Shown piece by piece: positions 8,602 through 17,298 of a stretch of 64,000 nucleotides of DNA. The DNA is from Micavibrio aeruginosavorus EPB. Lineage in GTDB: Bacteria > Pseudomonadota > Alphaproteobacteria > Micavibrionales > Micavibrionaceae. The translations under genes and the position numbers were made by a program. Location: assembly GCF_000348745.1 (NCBI RefSeq), contig NC_020812.1:939444-1003443 (forward strand), in the 5' to 3' direction. Below the pieces are notes generated by a model. The model was not told the DNA's origin. It worked only from the letters and a program-made list of their open reading frames with translations, and searched no databases. Position 1 is the first letter of the stretch. Every line of letters begins with the position of its first letter.

Positions 8602-9510
8602 TTACTGGAAGCTGATCTGACCACGACGGTTGGCGGGCTCGCGCACACCGTCAGCGGTTTTGACCAGCAGTTCACGCTCGCCACGGCCTTCGACGTTGAT
8701 CTTCGCCGGGTCGATGCCGCGTTTGATCAGAGCGTCACGCACGGCGTTACCGCGGCGCATGGCCAGTTTGTCGTTGTACGCGTCGGAGCCGGAGCTGTCG
8801 GTGTGACCAACAACGCTGACCATGTTGACGCTGCGTTTGCTGATTTCGGCTGCAACGGCGTCCAGGACGCTGTTACCACCAGCGTTTACAACGGACGAGT
8901 CGAAGTCGAAGAAGACCAGATACATGGAGTCAGCAGCCGCCATCGGATCGGATGCGCCCATATCCAGTGCGGATACCGGGGCCATCACGTCTTCAGCAGG
9001 CATCGGTGCCGGTGCCGGCAACAAGGCTTCCAACTGGGCCATGGCTTCAGCGAATTGCGATTTGCAAGCGCCGATGTCGTCTTCCTGCCAGTTTTCTTCT
9101 TGCTGCTCGATCCAGCAATCAAAGCGGGCCTGGGCCACGGCGGACAATTGCGGAGCAATGTCACGTGCGCCACGATCAAATGCATTGATCAAACGGCCAC
9201 GGCCAGCGCTCAGCTCTTCCATGTGGCGAGGGAGCAAGTTCCAATCGCTGATCGGTTCCGGCATCACGGCGTCACCGCCTGCTGCTGCCAGACCTTTACG
9301 GGCGAAGTGGATTGCATCCGGGTAATCGAACATGTCGTTCATTTCGCGATTGGCGAAATCACGATATTCGGCCGCCAGAGATTGTGTGAACGGGCTGCCA
9401 ACCGGCTGCACCTCGTTCAGGGCTTCAACTTCACTGTGGCTCGAAACACCGGAACATGCCGCCAGGGACAAGGCCAGTCCTGCTAAAACAACGCCGCGCA
9501 GCTTAATCAT
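8602..9510 (-). CDS. OmpA-family lipoprotein
   Basis: A 302-residue envelope protein with lipobox LAAC (Cys19), a helical N-terminal part with an unusual Trp/Asp-rich segment and two cysteines, and a C-terminal OmpA/Pal peptidoglycan-binding domain from about residue 195 (YLVFFDFDSS, VVGHTDSSGSDAYN, MRRGNAVRDALIKRGI, RGERELLV, NRRGQI). It would tether outer membrane to peptidoglycan. The start has an AAGGAGCAAC ribosome site immediately upstream. It is not the canonical Pal, which is about 170 residues and sits with tolB. Confidence 0.85.
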   Translation of the reverse strand: MIKLRGVVLAGLALSLAACSGVSSHSEVEALNEVQPVGSPFTQSLAAEYRDFANREMNDMFDYPDAIHFARKGLAAAGGDAVMPEPISDWNLLPRHMEELSAGRGRLINAFDRGARDIAPQLSAVAQARFDCWIEQQEENWQEDDIGACKSQFAEAMAQLEALLPAPAPMPAEDVMAPVSALDMGASDPMAAADSMYLVFFDFDSSVVNAGGNSVLDAVAAEISKRSVNMVSVVGHTDSSGSDAYNDKLAMRRGNAVRDALIKRGIDPAKINVEGRGERELLVKTADGVREPANRRGQISFQ

Positions 9511-9720
9511 GTGTTGCTCCTTGAAATAGATACGTTTTTTGTGCGCTTGAATAATAAATCTTACCGCTTGGCCTTTATAAACGAGTCCCGAACTTTGTAA
9601 AGTCGCCGCAACTTAAATCACTTAAAATCCCCAATTGTTTTTTTGAGGGAGCTGTGCCATATCAAGGCTCTACAGAGAGCCGGGCCGAATATTTGGCGGT
9701 TTTCCGGCTGTTTTCGGGGT

Positions 9721-9796
9721 GCGGGCGTAGCTCAGTTGGTAGAGCGACAGCTTCCCAAGCTGTAGGTCGCGGGTTCGAGACCCGTCGCCCGCTCCA
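9721..9796 (+). tRNA. tRNA-Gly (anticodon CCC)
   Basis: A 76-base cloverleaf: acceptor GCGGGCG/CGCCCGC (9721-9727 with 9786-9792), D-arm with AGCTCAGTTGGTAGAGC, anticodon loop TTCCCAA, T-loop GGTTCGAGACC, and an encoded CCA at 9794-9796. The 3' end is copied 680 bases downstream (see the repeat entry). The upstream stretch 9511-9720 holds the OmpA-like gene's promoter region and a short dyad at 9666-9681; no gene is seen there. Confidence 0.97.
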
Positions 9797-9797
9797 A
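9786..9797 (+). repeat. Left copy of 12-bp direct repeat at the tRNA-Gly 3' end
   Basis: CGCCCGCTCCAA here is repeated exactly at 10477-10488. Such a pair is what site-specific integration into a tRNA 3' end leaves behind. Confidence 0.6.
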
Positions 9798-9881
9798 TGA
9801 AATCAATGGGTTATCGAAATTTTTTGCAAAGAGGGCCCTTCGGATCCTGTGCCGATTTCGATCCTGAGGGGCGCTCCTATA

Positions 9882-10322
9882 TCAGTTACAATGCAATTGA
9901 CCTTGGTGATGTATTCCGTTCGAAGCTGTTGCAACACAACGCAGGGTGGGGGTGAATCCTGGTGTAAATTCAATCACAGGAGTATTATTTACCTTATACG
10001 CGGCCAATAATTTAGGCTGTGCGGAAACTATGGATACGTTGTTAAAGCACAGAACATCTGCCCCTTTTCCGAGAAAGATACATGCCCGTTTGTCGTCATA
10101 CGGGGACACGGTCTCGGTCAAGAGGAAGCCATCCGCAGGTTTGTAGGTTCTAAGAACCGTCAAGCCCTCACTATTCGGCTTTATTATAGAATAATCATTC
10201 GCTTTTGTTTCAAGTTTTACAGCACCTTCAGCGCCGACCTGATCGGTTACTTCTGCGCTGCAACCGGCTATCAGTGCAACGGCACAGAATACGGCTCCGA
10301 CCCCAAAATGTTTTGTCATCAT
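9882..10322 (-). CDS. Small lipoprotein of unknown function inside a tRNA-Gly-linked insert
   Basis: I do not recognise a family. The 146-residue product has a signal peptide and lipobox LIAGC (Cys21), a mature domain with four further cysteines, and a short C-terminal tail. GGAAGGAAAT lies immediately before the double ATG at 10322, whereas upward extension to 10523 has no ribosome site and would destroy the signal peptide. The gene and its upstream AT-rich leader (about 10323-10440) are lower in GC than the neighbours and lie between the two 12-bp tRNA-derived repeats, which suggests acquisition by transfer. Confidence 0.7.
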   Translation of the reverse strand: MMTKHFGVGAVFCAVALIAGCSAEVTDQVGAEGAVKLETKANDYSIIKPNSEGLTVLRTYKPADGFLLTETVSPYDDKRACIFLGKGADVLCFNNVSIVSAQPKLLAAYKVNNTPVIEFTPGFTPTLRCVATASNGIHHQGQLHCN

Positions 10323-10772
10323 ATTTCCTTCCTTGTAATCGCATGGCGGGAGTATTTCGGAAATAAACAATAAATTTGATAATATGACAATAAAATAGCT
10401 CTTTATCTGGTAAAATTTTGTAATTAAATAATATTTTCGCCTTTGTGTGCGAGGTCGTGGGGCAAGATGGTACGACCGCCCGCTCCAAAAACATTCGCCG
10501 TTGCACAAATCTCCACAATTCAATGCGTTGAAATAAAATAGAAAATACCTTGTTCGGACAAGGGGATAGAGTTTATTTCTTGACTTTGAACCCGGGAAAC
10601 ATCATGGTGCGGCAATCTGTAAAACACAGGTGTGTACATCCCCTGAAACCCGGCCACAGCGCAAACGCCACCAAACGCCATTCGAACCGTTTTTTCAAAG
10701 GGTTCATCGCACGGCTTTGGACGGTCAAGGGGATCAGTAAACAGTATATGTAAAGAAGAGGACTGTGACTTC
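10323..10772. other. 450-bp non-coding stretch, AT-rich in its left half
   Basis: The left 120 bases are strongly AT-rich and probably hold the promoter of the minus-strand lipoprotein. At 10477-10488 is the tRNA-Gly 3'-end copy. From 10489 to 10772 only short frames with no ribosome site or homology are seen, and I call no gene there. Confidence 0.6.
10477..10488 (+). repeat. Right copy of 12-bp direct repeat of the tRNA-Gly 3' end
   Basis: An exact copy of 9786-9797, including the CCA, occurs without the rest of a tRNA. A short dyad (GGTCGT at 10453-10458 with ACGACC at 10472-10477) precedes it, resembling a degenerate tRNA arm. Confidence 0.6.
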
Positions 10773-11342
10773 ATGAGTAAAATGCTCTCCGGACAAAACG
10801 TAGCCATCCTGACCGCCAACGGTTTCAACCAACATGATTTGATCGAAGCCCAGAAAGCCCTGTTGGCCGCTGGTGCAAAGGTAAAGATTATCAGCCCGGA
10901 TCAAGGTTTGATCAGCGGCTGGGACGGGCAGGGCTGGGGCCACAATTTTCCGGTGGATCAATCACTGGCGACCGCACTGGGCGCCGATTACGACATGCTG
11001 GTCATCCCGGGCGGCAGCCGCGCGCTGGATAAACTGCAAACCACGGCGCATACCCGCCGTTTCATCAACAATTTCATGACGATGGCCAAGCCAGTTGCGT
11101 TGTTTGGCGATGCGGCGTCCATTCTGGTCTTCGCTGAACAAGCCAATGGCCGTGTTGTGGCCGTTGCCGAAGCCGCGAAAGCTGTGCTGGAAACAGCGGG
11201 CGCAACGGTGGTGGACGATGTGATGGCCATGGACGGTAACCTGATGTCCTCCCCGGTGGTTGACGGTGAACAACGTCAGGGCCTGATCGTACAAATGCTG
11301 GACTTTTTCGCTGGAAACGCCAAACTGGCGCAAGCAGCATAA
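10773..11342 (+). CDS. DJ-1/PfpI-like protein lacking the nucleophile cysteine
   Basis: A 189-residue DJ-1/PfpI fold: strand-turn start (VAILTANGFNQHDL) with the conserved acidic residue Glu25, the DMLVIPGG strand and the expected overall length. At the nucleophile elbow, where PfpI and DJ-1 have Ile-Cys-His/Ala-Gly, this protein reads LFGDAAS, so the cysteine position is Gly112. The same GDA-type elbow is known in the C-terminal domain of large-subunit catalases (KatE type), so this may be a free-standing relative of that domain. Protease or deglycase activity is therefore unlikely. AGAGGA lies ten bases before the ATG. Confidence 0.82.
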   Translation: MSKMLSGQNVAILTANGFNQHDLIEAQKALLAAGAKVKIISPDQGLISGWDGQGWGHNFPVDQSLATALGADYDMLVIPGGSRALDKLQTTAHTRRFINNFMTMAKPVALFGDAASILVFAEQANGRVVAVAEAAKAVLETAGATVVDDVMAMDGNLMSSPVVDGEQRQGLIVQMLDFFAGNAKLAQAA

Positions 11343-11365
11343 GGGCTGGCTGAAGAATTTTCCTG

Positions 11366-11394
11366 ACGCCCCTGCGGATCACTCCGGGGGGCGT
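11366..11394 (+). terminator. Probable weak terminator upstream of prfB
   Basis: A 7-bp GC-rich stem (11366-11372 with 11388-11394) precedes a T-rich stretch interrupted by G. It follows the DJ-1-like gene. Confidence 0.45.
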
Positions 11395-11426
11395 TGGTGT
11401 TTGTGGAAGAATAGTAAGGAATTACC

Positions 11427-12552
11427 ATGCGTGCAGATATTCAAGCGCTGGTCAACGACATCAACGAGTCGCTGGCCTTGCTGAGGAGGCATCTTTGACT
11501 GGGATACAGCGATCGACCGTCTGGCCGAACTGACATCCCTGAGCGAAGACCCGGATCTTTGGTCCAACGCGGACAAAGCCCAAACCATCATGAAGGAACG
11601 CAACCGTCTGGATCAAAAGGTTCGGTCGGTGCGGGCTGTTGAAAACAGCATGAATGATTGCCTCGGCCTGATTGAAATGGGCGAAGAAGAGGGTGATCAA
11701 TCCATCGTGGACGAAGCAGAAGCCGCATTAAAAAAACTGCGCGATGATGCACAGCGTATGCAGATCACCAGCCTGCTGTCCGGCGAAGCCGACGCCAATG
11801 ATGCGTTTTTGGAAGTGCATGCCGGGTCCGGCGGCACCGAGGCGCAGGATTGGGGTGAAATCCTGTTGCGTATGTACACGCGGTGGGCGGAACAACATGG
11901 CTACCGCGTGACCTTGCTTCAACGCAGTGATGGTGAAGAGGCGGGGATCAAAGCCGCCACGATCAAGATCGAAGGCGAAAATGCGTATGGCTGGTTGAAA
12001 TCCGAAACGGGCGTGCATCGTCTGGTGCGTATTTCGCCGTATGATTCCAACGCGCGTCGTCATACCAGCTTTTCATCCGTCGCCGTATCGCCGGTCATTG
12101 ACGACACAATTGAAATCGAAGTGCTGGACAAAGATTTGAAGGTGGATACGTATCGGTCCAGCGGCGCAGGTGGACAGCACGTGAACACGACCGATTCCGC
12201 CATTCGTATCACGCACATTCCATCCGGCATTATTGTGGCGTGTCAGGCCGAACGGTCCCAGCACAAAAACCGCGATACCGCGATGAGCATGTTGCGCGCG
12301 CGATTGTACGAAATGGAATTGAAAAAACGCGAAGATGCGTCACAGGCATCGTACGGCGAAAAAACAGAAATCGGCTGGGGGCACCAGATCCGGTCTTATG
12401 TGTTGCAGCCCTATCAAATGGTCAAGGATCTGCGTACCGAAGTGGAAAACACCGATGCGTTCGGCGTTCTGGATGGCGATTTGGATCGCTTTCTGGAAGC
12501 GTCACTGGCGCATGGGTTGGAAGATAAATCCGGTAACAAACAAACCGCATAA
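11427..12552 (+). CDS. prfB: Peptide chain release factor 2, programmed +1 frameshift
   Basis: RF2 releases peptides at UGA and UAA codons. Translation starts at ATG 11427 (TAAGGA seven bases upstream), runs 23 codons to CTT, meets in-frame TGA at 11496-11498 and resumes in the +1 frame at GAC 11497, so the coding sequence is 11427-11495 joined to 11497-12552 (374 residues). The slippery site has all known elements: an internal AGGAGG at 11484-11489, a three-base spacer, then CTT TGA C. The catalytic GGQ lies in [15 protein letters not shown]. The stop-recognition tripeptide region reads [14 protein letters not shown], so it is SPY where E. coli has SPF. This is an intact autoregulated gene, not a pseudogene. 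Confidence 0.95.
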
Positions 12553-12570
12553 TAAACGGGTGGCGAGGGC

Positions 12571-13905
12571 ATGATGATCCGCAAAATTTTCCTGATGGGC
12601 AATGTGTGTTTTTCATTGGGTATGGGGGCCGCACATGCCGAAACCGGTGCCGTGCCCAGCAGCGCATGGCTGGTGGGTCCGGCGTCGATGTCGGCGGCGG
12701 GTGCGGGCGGTGTTGCGGGCATTCCCTGTATTGTGACGAACCAGTTTAATAACGGATACAGCTTCCGCTTTTCCGGCGGTGGTGATCGTTTGCTGGCCGT
12801 GGCGATTGATATTGGCCAGCCGACCCTGACCAAGGGGCAGGATTACGATGTTGAGATCGATGTGCCGGGCGAATTTTTTCAATTGGTTTCCGCATCGGCG
12901 CACGATGACCGCACGCTGTTGATCAGCCTGAAAAATATGCCGGATGTTTATGCGGCCCTGAAAAAAGCGCGCAATGTCGCCATTCGTGTGCAGGATGGCC
13001 CGTCCGCTGAATTTGTCATGGTGGGGTTGTCCGAAGGCTTTAAGCGCATGGAATCCTGCTACAACGGCGGTGGCGATGGTGCGCCGTCTGTACCGTCGCA
13101 ACGCGAGGCCAAGGCCCCGCTGCCCGCCGGTGTGTTTGAAATCAAAAGCACCAGTGGTGATAAAATCGTAATGCCCGATGCGCCGGTTCCGGCCATGGAT
13201 GCACCGGCTCCGGCCCTGCCGCCTGTTACGGCGGGGGCTGCGGTGCCGCCAATGGCACCGACCGGTGAAATGGGGGCGTTGACGCCCATGCCCGGTGAAC
13301 AAAGCGGTGGCGTTTCCGGCGATGTTGTTTCAATCGAGAAACTCTTGGATCGCGCGGCTGATGATAATGCCCGCGCCTATGCCGAGGCGGCTGGTATTCT
13401 GGCCAAGGCCAAGCAGGGTGAAAATACCGGTCGGGCGTTGGCCGCCAAAGGGATTGAACCGCCGCCCGCGGCACCCGCCGTCGAAGAAAAGGTCAAAGAA
13501 GTGTCGAGCGGCCACGCGCTGGCCGGAAGCTGGGCTGATCCTACGGTCAAGCGTGCCAACCCATCCGACATTGTTCGCGGTGATGTTGCCACCCGCACGG
13601 CCAGTGGTGCGTCGTCCAACACGGCACCGGGACAACGCTGGGCCGCCGTGAAGGGACAGGATTTGCGGTCCACCATTGAATCCTGGGGCGCGCAACAGGG
13701 GTTGCAGGTGATCTGGATGGCGGATTCGCCCTACACCGTGCAACGCTCGGTCAGTTTCCAAGGGCCATTGACGGGGGCGTTGTCGCGCCTGCTGGAGCAA
13801 TTTAGCAATGAGACCGAGCGACCCGTCGGCCGTATTTACAATGATCCGACCCTGAACGGTCAGGTTTTGGTGGTCGAATCCGACCGGGCCTGGCGAGGGC
13901 AATAA
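12571..13905 (+). CDS. Exported protein with Cys-bounded N-terminal domain and TcpQ-like C-terminal domain
   Basis: A 444-residue protein with a Sec signal peptide (cleavage near AHA-ET, residue 23). Residues about 33-163 form a domain bounded by Cys53 and Cys163. The middle, about 170-365, is low-complexity Pro/Ala/Gly. The last 85 residues (WAAVKGQDLRSTIESWGAQQ, then VIWMADSPY and LSRLLEQF) resemble the TcpQ/PilL-type domain of type IV pilus and related secretion systems. The N-terminal domain recurs in the next gene with the same Cys-to-Cys distance. GAGGG sits just before tandem ATGs at 12571 and 12574; the second may be the real start. It lies 18 bases after prfB and 133 bases before its partner. 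Confidence 0.65.
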   Translation: MMIRKIFLMGNVCFSLGMGAAHAETGAVPSSAWLVGPASMSAAGAGGVAGIPCIVTNQFNNGYSFRFSGGGDRLLAVAIDIGQPTLTKGQDYDVEIDVPGEFFQLVSASAHDDRTLLISLKNMPDVYAALKKARNVAIRVQDGPSAEFVMVGLSEGFKRMESCYNGGGDGAPSVPSQREAKAPLPAGVFEIKSTSGDKIVMPDAPVPAMDAPAPALPPVTAGAAVPPMAPTGEMGALTPMPGEQSGGVSGDVVSIEKLLDRAADDNARAYAEAAGILAKAKQGENTGRALAAKGIEPPPAAPAVEEKVKEVSSGHALAGSWADPTVKRANPSDIVRGDVATRTASGASSNTAPGQRWAAVKGQDLRSTIESWGAQQGLQVIWMADSPYTVQRSVSFQGPLTGALSRLLEQFSNETERPVGRIYNDPTLNGQVLVVESDRAWRGQ

Positions 13906-13922
13906 TCTAATCGTTTGAATTC

Positions 13923-13975
13923 AAAGGGCTTTCGTTCCGGGGATAGTCGTATATTCCGGCCCGAAAGCCCTTTTC
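13923..13975 (+). terminator. Long-stem hairpin between the two exported-protein genes
   Basis: A 12-bp stem (13923-13934 with 13962-13973) has a 27-base loop that can itself pair, followed by TTTT. It may attenuate rather than fully stop transcription into the 1065-residue protein gene. Confidence 0.6.
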
Positions 13976-14038
13976 ACATGCGAATCCTGCCTGTATGCTT
14001 GCAAAACCTTTATTTCTGCGACGTTTTCGGGGAAAACC

Positions 14039-17000
14039 ATGCGCTCTCGCTCTCTTTTGCTTTCATCAGTTTTGATTGGTCACATGGCCTTTGGCGCGGC
14101 GGCTTTTGCCGGGGACCGGGAATGGACCGTGACCCGTGTGGCCTCCAACAGCGCGGCGGGATCGGACGCCCATTGTGCGCTGGTTCGCAATTTTGACAGC
14201 GGTGTGAAACTGACCATCGCGCGCAACGCGACCGATGAAACAACCGTCGCCCTCGACTTTGGCAAGGACGATGCCGTGGCGAAGGGGATCGCGGTTGATG
14301 TGCGGATGAAAACTGCACTGGATCAGGAACGCAAATTTGAAATTGTTCCAACGTCGGGGCGCGGCATTACCGTGAATATGGGGCGCGATGATGCGTTCAT
14401 GAATGCGTTGGAAGCCAGCGGCCAAATGGCCATTGCGTTTGCCGATAAAAAATTGGTTTTTGCTGAATCCAATATGAAATCCGGTATTGCCGATTTGTAT
14501 GCTTGTGTCGGTGGCGGTGTTGAACCCGCTGCGGGCGGCAACGACAGTGGGTCGCTGGATGATGTTCCGGGTATGCCGAAAATGGCCGTAACCCCGGTGC
14601 AGGTCGAGGCCGATGCGGCGGATATTCTGTCCGCCCCGGAAAAACCGGTGATGCGCGATCTGACCGAAGCACCAGTGAAATCATCTGGCGGCGATGCCCT
14701 GTTGCGCAAGATGCAGGTGGATGAAGCCGTGCGCGAAGCGCCGACCAAAGCGGTTGAAAAGGTGAAGGAAACGGCAAAAGCCGCCGCGCCGAAACCAGCC
14801 CCTGCGCCCGCACCGGCTCCGGCCCCGGCGTTAATGGCGTCATCATCCACCAACACCGATCTGGATAATCTGCGCGAGGAAAATACCCGTCTGCGTAACG
14901 CGCTGGAACGCGAACGCCGCGAATTTGAAAACCGCTACCAGCAACAAGCATCGGGCAGTGCAACCGTGTCGGAGATGAGTGAGAAGCTCCGCCTGCTGGA
15001 AATGGAAAACAGCGACCTGAAATCCCGTGTTTCCCAGTTGGGGCAGCAGCCAAAGGCCGCTCCGGCTGTGTGCGAAACATCCAAGGATGATGCTGCCGCT
15101 CTGAGTGCGCTGAGTGTCGAAGTTGAAAATCTGCGCGCTGAAAATGCAAAGATTAAATCTGACATGACGACCTTGAGCCAGGCCAAGACCGCGGGTGATG
15201 TCGCCAGTGCAGAACTGGAAAAACTGCGGGCCGAGAACACGCAGATCAAGGCCGAGATGGCAACATTGGCACAAGTGAAAACCACCGCCGATACAGCCAG
15301 CGCAGAGTTGGCCAAATTGCGCACGGAAAACACCCAGATCAAGGCTGAAATGGCCACGCTGGCGCAGGCCAAAACGGCGGGCGAAGCCGCGAATGCGGAG
15401 CTGACACGTCTGAAGGCTGAAAACGCGCAAATCAAAGCCGAGATGGCGACATTGTCGGCGGCGAAAACGGCCGGGGAAGCGGCCAACGCCGAACTGACCC
15501 GTTTGCGGACCGAGAATACGCAGATGAAAGCCGAACTGGCGTCCCTGCAAAACGCCAAGGTTGAGACGGGCAACGCCGTGGCCGAAGCCCAAAGCAAAGC
15601 CGGGGATTTGGCAACGCGTTTGAAAACGGTGGAAACCGAACGCGATACGTTGAAGCAACAGGTTGTCGCGTTGGAGGCCAAAGTGGCCGAGGCCGCAACC
15701 GCGTCGAAAGCCGAAAGCACCAGCCAGTTGCAAGCCCTGGAAACCCGCTTGAAGGATATGACGGCGGAGCGTGATCGTCTGACGGCGGAATTGCAAACGG
15801 TGAAAACCGCGAAGACCCAGGCCGATGAATCACGGGCCGATGAATCAAATGTTCCGGTCCAGACCGAATTGGTCCAAGTGAAAGAGTTGCTGAAAAAGGC
15901 AACGGACGAAAACATGACTCTGCGCCAACAGGTCGCCGCCCTGGAGGCCAAATCATCCGCGCCGAGCGAAGATTTGAAAGCCAACATGGCCACCGTCACG
16001 CAATTGCGCGCGGCTGAGGCTGAATTGGCGGTCATCCGTGCGGAACGCGATCGTCTGTCCGAACAGTTGCGTGTCGCCAAGAGTGCAGGCGGCAAGGAAA
16101 CAGCCATCGCATCTGCCAACTGGGATCTGGAACAGGCGACGACCCGCTTCAACGAAGCGGAACGCGAAACGCGCCGTTTGGGTGCGCTGCTGGATGAGGA
16201 GCGCGCGAAGTGCGGACGCGAGAAGAAAGAGCTGGAATATATGCTCTTCGATCCGAAAATTGCCGAGAAGGAACAGACCGCACGTTTGGTCCGTCTGGAA
16301 GAAGAACTGGCCCTGACCAAGCAAAAACTGGCCGGCGGCGGTGACGATGGCAAGGATCAGCGTATTGCCGAATTGGAACAGCAATTGGCGATCGAACGGG
16401 CGCGTGTGGATCAGGAAGTGCAAAAACGCGTGGCTGATCTGGAACGTTCTTATGCCCAACGTGCATCCGTTCAGGCCGCTGACGGTGATGACCGTGGTTT
16501 GGTTGACGCGCTGAAGGCCGAGGTGGCGAGCCTGAATACGCAGTTGTCGAATTTGCACAGCGAAAAATCAAGCATGGCCAGCCAGCTGGCACAGGCCAAT
16601 TCGACGCTGAACAACCGCACGGCGGAAACAGTCAGCAAGCCGGCCGTTCAGGTTTCCTATGACCGCTTTGCCGCGATTGAAGACAAACCGCGCACCCAGC
16701 CTGTGGCGTATCAGGCTCCAGCCCCCGTCCAGAAATCCGAAATCGCCCCGGCCTTGTCCGTGGTGCAGGGTGGGCTGGTGTCTGGCAACCGATTGGAACA
16801 GGTCCTGCGCGGATCAGGCATTACGCTGAGCCAGAATGTGCAACCGATTGCCGCCGCCACGAATGCGGGGCAGGTGGCCTATCGCTGGGAAGCGGGTGCG
16901 GGCGTGTTTGGTTCGGCTGAACAAAAAATCCTGCGTACCCCGGCCGATTTTGATGCGAATGTTCAGGAATACCTGAAGCGCACGGAAAGCCGTTGCAAGG

Positions 17001-17236
17001 GGCAGTTCGCGGCTGTTCCTGCGGCCGAGGGCACGGTTCAGGGGGGCAGTGTGTCCACCTATGAAATCGCCTGTGTCGATGATAACGGGGCGGGGGCTTC
17101 GGCTTCGTTGCTCTTCGCTATTCAGGACAGCATGTTTACAGCCATCGCACACGAAGCCGCGCCGGAATCAATGGATCTGGCGATGGACGTGCGGGACCGT
17201 CTGGTCACTGGGCTGAAGACGCAGTCTTTGAAATAA
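14039..17236 (+). CDS. Large exported coiled-coil protein with tandem 31-residue repeats
   Basis: A 1065-residue protein I cannot assign to a named family. It has a signal peptide (cleavage near AFA-GD, residue 24); an N-terminal domain bounded by Cys46 and Cys156 that matches the previous protein (both start C-x3-[NR]-[NQ]-F-x2-G and have 110 residues between the cysteines); a Pro/Ala spacer at about 240-268; a very long coiled coil at about 275-880 with five 31-residue repeats at residues 359-513; and a C-terminal globular domain at about 905-1065 with two cysteines. It is probably periplasmic or surface-exposed and rod-shaped. Coding ends with a GC palindrome downstream. Confidence 0.65.
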   Translation: MRSRSLLLSSVLIGHMAFGAAAFAGDREWTVTRVASNSAAGSDAHCALVRNFDSGVKLTIARNATDETTVALDFGKDDAVAKGIAVDVRMKTALDQERKFEIVPTSGRGITVNMGRDDAFMNALEASGQMAIAFADKKLVFAESNMKSGIADLYACVGGGVEPAAGGNDSGSLDDVPGMPKMAVTPVQVEADAADILSAPEKPVMRDLTEAPVKSSGGDALLRKMQVDEAVREAPTKAVEKVKETAKAAAPKPAPAPAPAPAPALMASSSTNTDLDNLREENTRLRNALERERREFENRYQQQASGSATVSEMSEKLRLLEMENSDLKSRVSQLGQQPKAAPAVCETSKDDAAALSALSVEVENLRAENAKIKSDMTTLSQAKTAGDVASAELEKLRAENTQIKAEMATLAQVKTTADTASAELAKLRTENTQIKAEMATLAQAKTAGEAANAELTRLKAENAQIKAEMATLSAAKTAGEAANAELTRLRTENTQMKAELASLQNAKVETGNAVAEAQSKAGDLATRLKTVETERDTLKQQVVALEAKVAEAATASKAESTSQLQALETRLKDMTAERDRLTAELQTVKTAKTQADESRADESNVPVQTELVQVKELLKKATDENMTLRQQVAALEAKSSAPSEDLKANMATVTQLRAAEAELAVIRAERDRLSEQLRVAKSAGGKETAIASANWDLEQATTRFNEAERETRRLGALLDEERAKCGREKKELEYMLFDPKIAEKEQTARLVRLEEELALTKQKLAGGGDDGKDQRIAELEQQLAIERARVDQEVQKRVADLERSYAQRASVQAADGDDRGLVDALKAEVASLNTQLSNLHSEKSSMASQLAQANSTLNNRTAETVSKPAVQVSYDRFAAIEDKPRTQPVAYQAPAPVQKSEIAPALSVVQGGLVSGNRLEQVLRGSGITLSQNVQPIAAATNAGQVAYRWEAGAGVFGSAEQKILRTPADFDANVQEYLKRTESRCKGQFAAVPAAEGTVQGGSVSTYEIACVDDNGAGASASLLFAIQDSMFTAIAHEAAPESMDLAMDVRDRLVTGLKTQSLK
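15113..15577 (+). repeat. Five tandem 93-bp (31-residue) coding repeats
   Basis: Units start at 15113, 15206, 15299, 15392 and 15485 and encode variants of AELxxLRxEN-x-QIKAEMATLAQAKTAGEA. Middle units are nearly identical in protein but diverged in DNA, indicating old duplications under selection for the coiled coil. Confidence 0.85.
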
Positions 17237-17265
17237 AAGTCTAAGACATAACAATATGTTGATTG

Positions 17266-17298
17266 CACAGGGCGGTCCCTTCAATGGGCCGCCCTGTG
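17266..17298. other. GC-rich inverted repeat after the coiled-coil gene
   Basis: A 10-bp perfect stem (17266-17275 with 17289-17298) has no T-run after it, so it may be a mRNA 3'-end stabiliser or a factor-dependent terminator. The rest of 17237-17444 is AT-rich and probably carries the promoter of the next gene. Confidence 0.45.

Noticed and set aside
10550-10753. 67-codon frame upstream of the DJ-1-like gene
   Set aside because: No ribosome site, no recognisable domain, atypical composition; probably non-coding.
11496-11498. In-frame TGA in prfB as a pseudogene mutation
   Set aside because: All elements of the known RF2 programmed frameshift are present, so the gene is intact.
15113-15577. 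CRISPR-like array
   Set aside because: The 93-bp units are contiguous coding repeats without spacers.
14843-16353. Long minus-strand frames of 317 and 472 codons inside the coiled-coil gene
   Set aside because: They arise from the tandem repeats and codon bias of the plus-strand gene, have low-complexity products, and lack ribosome sites.
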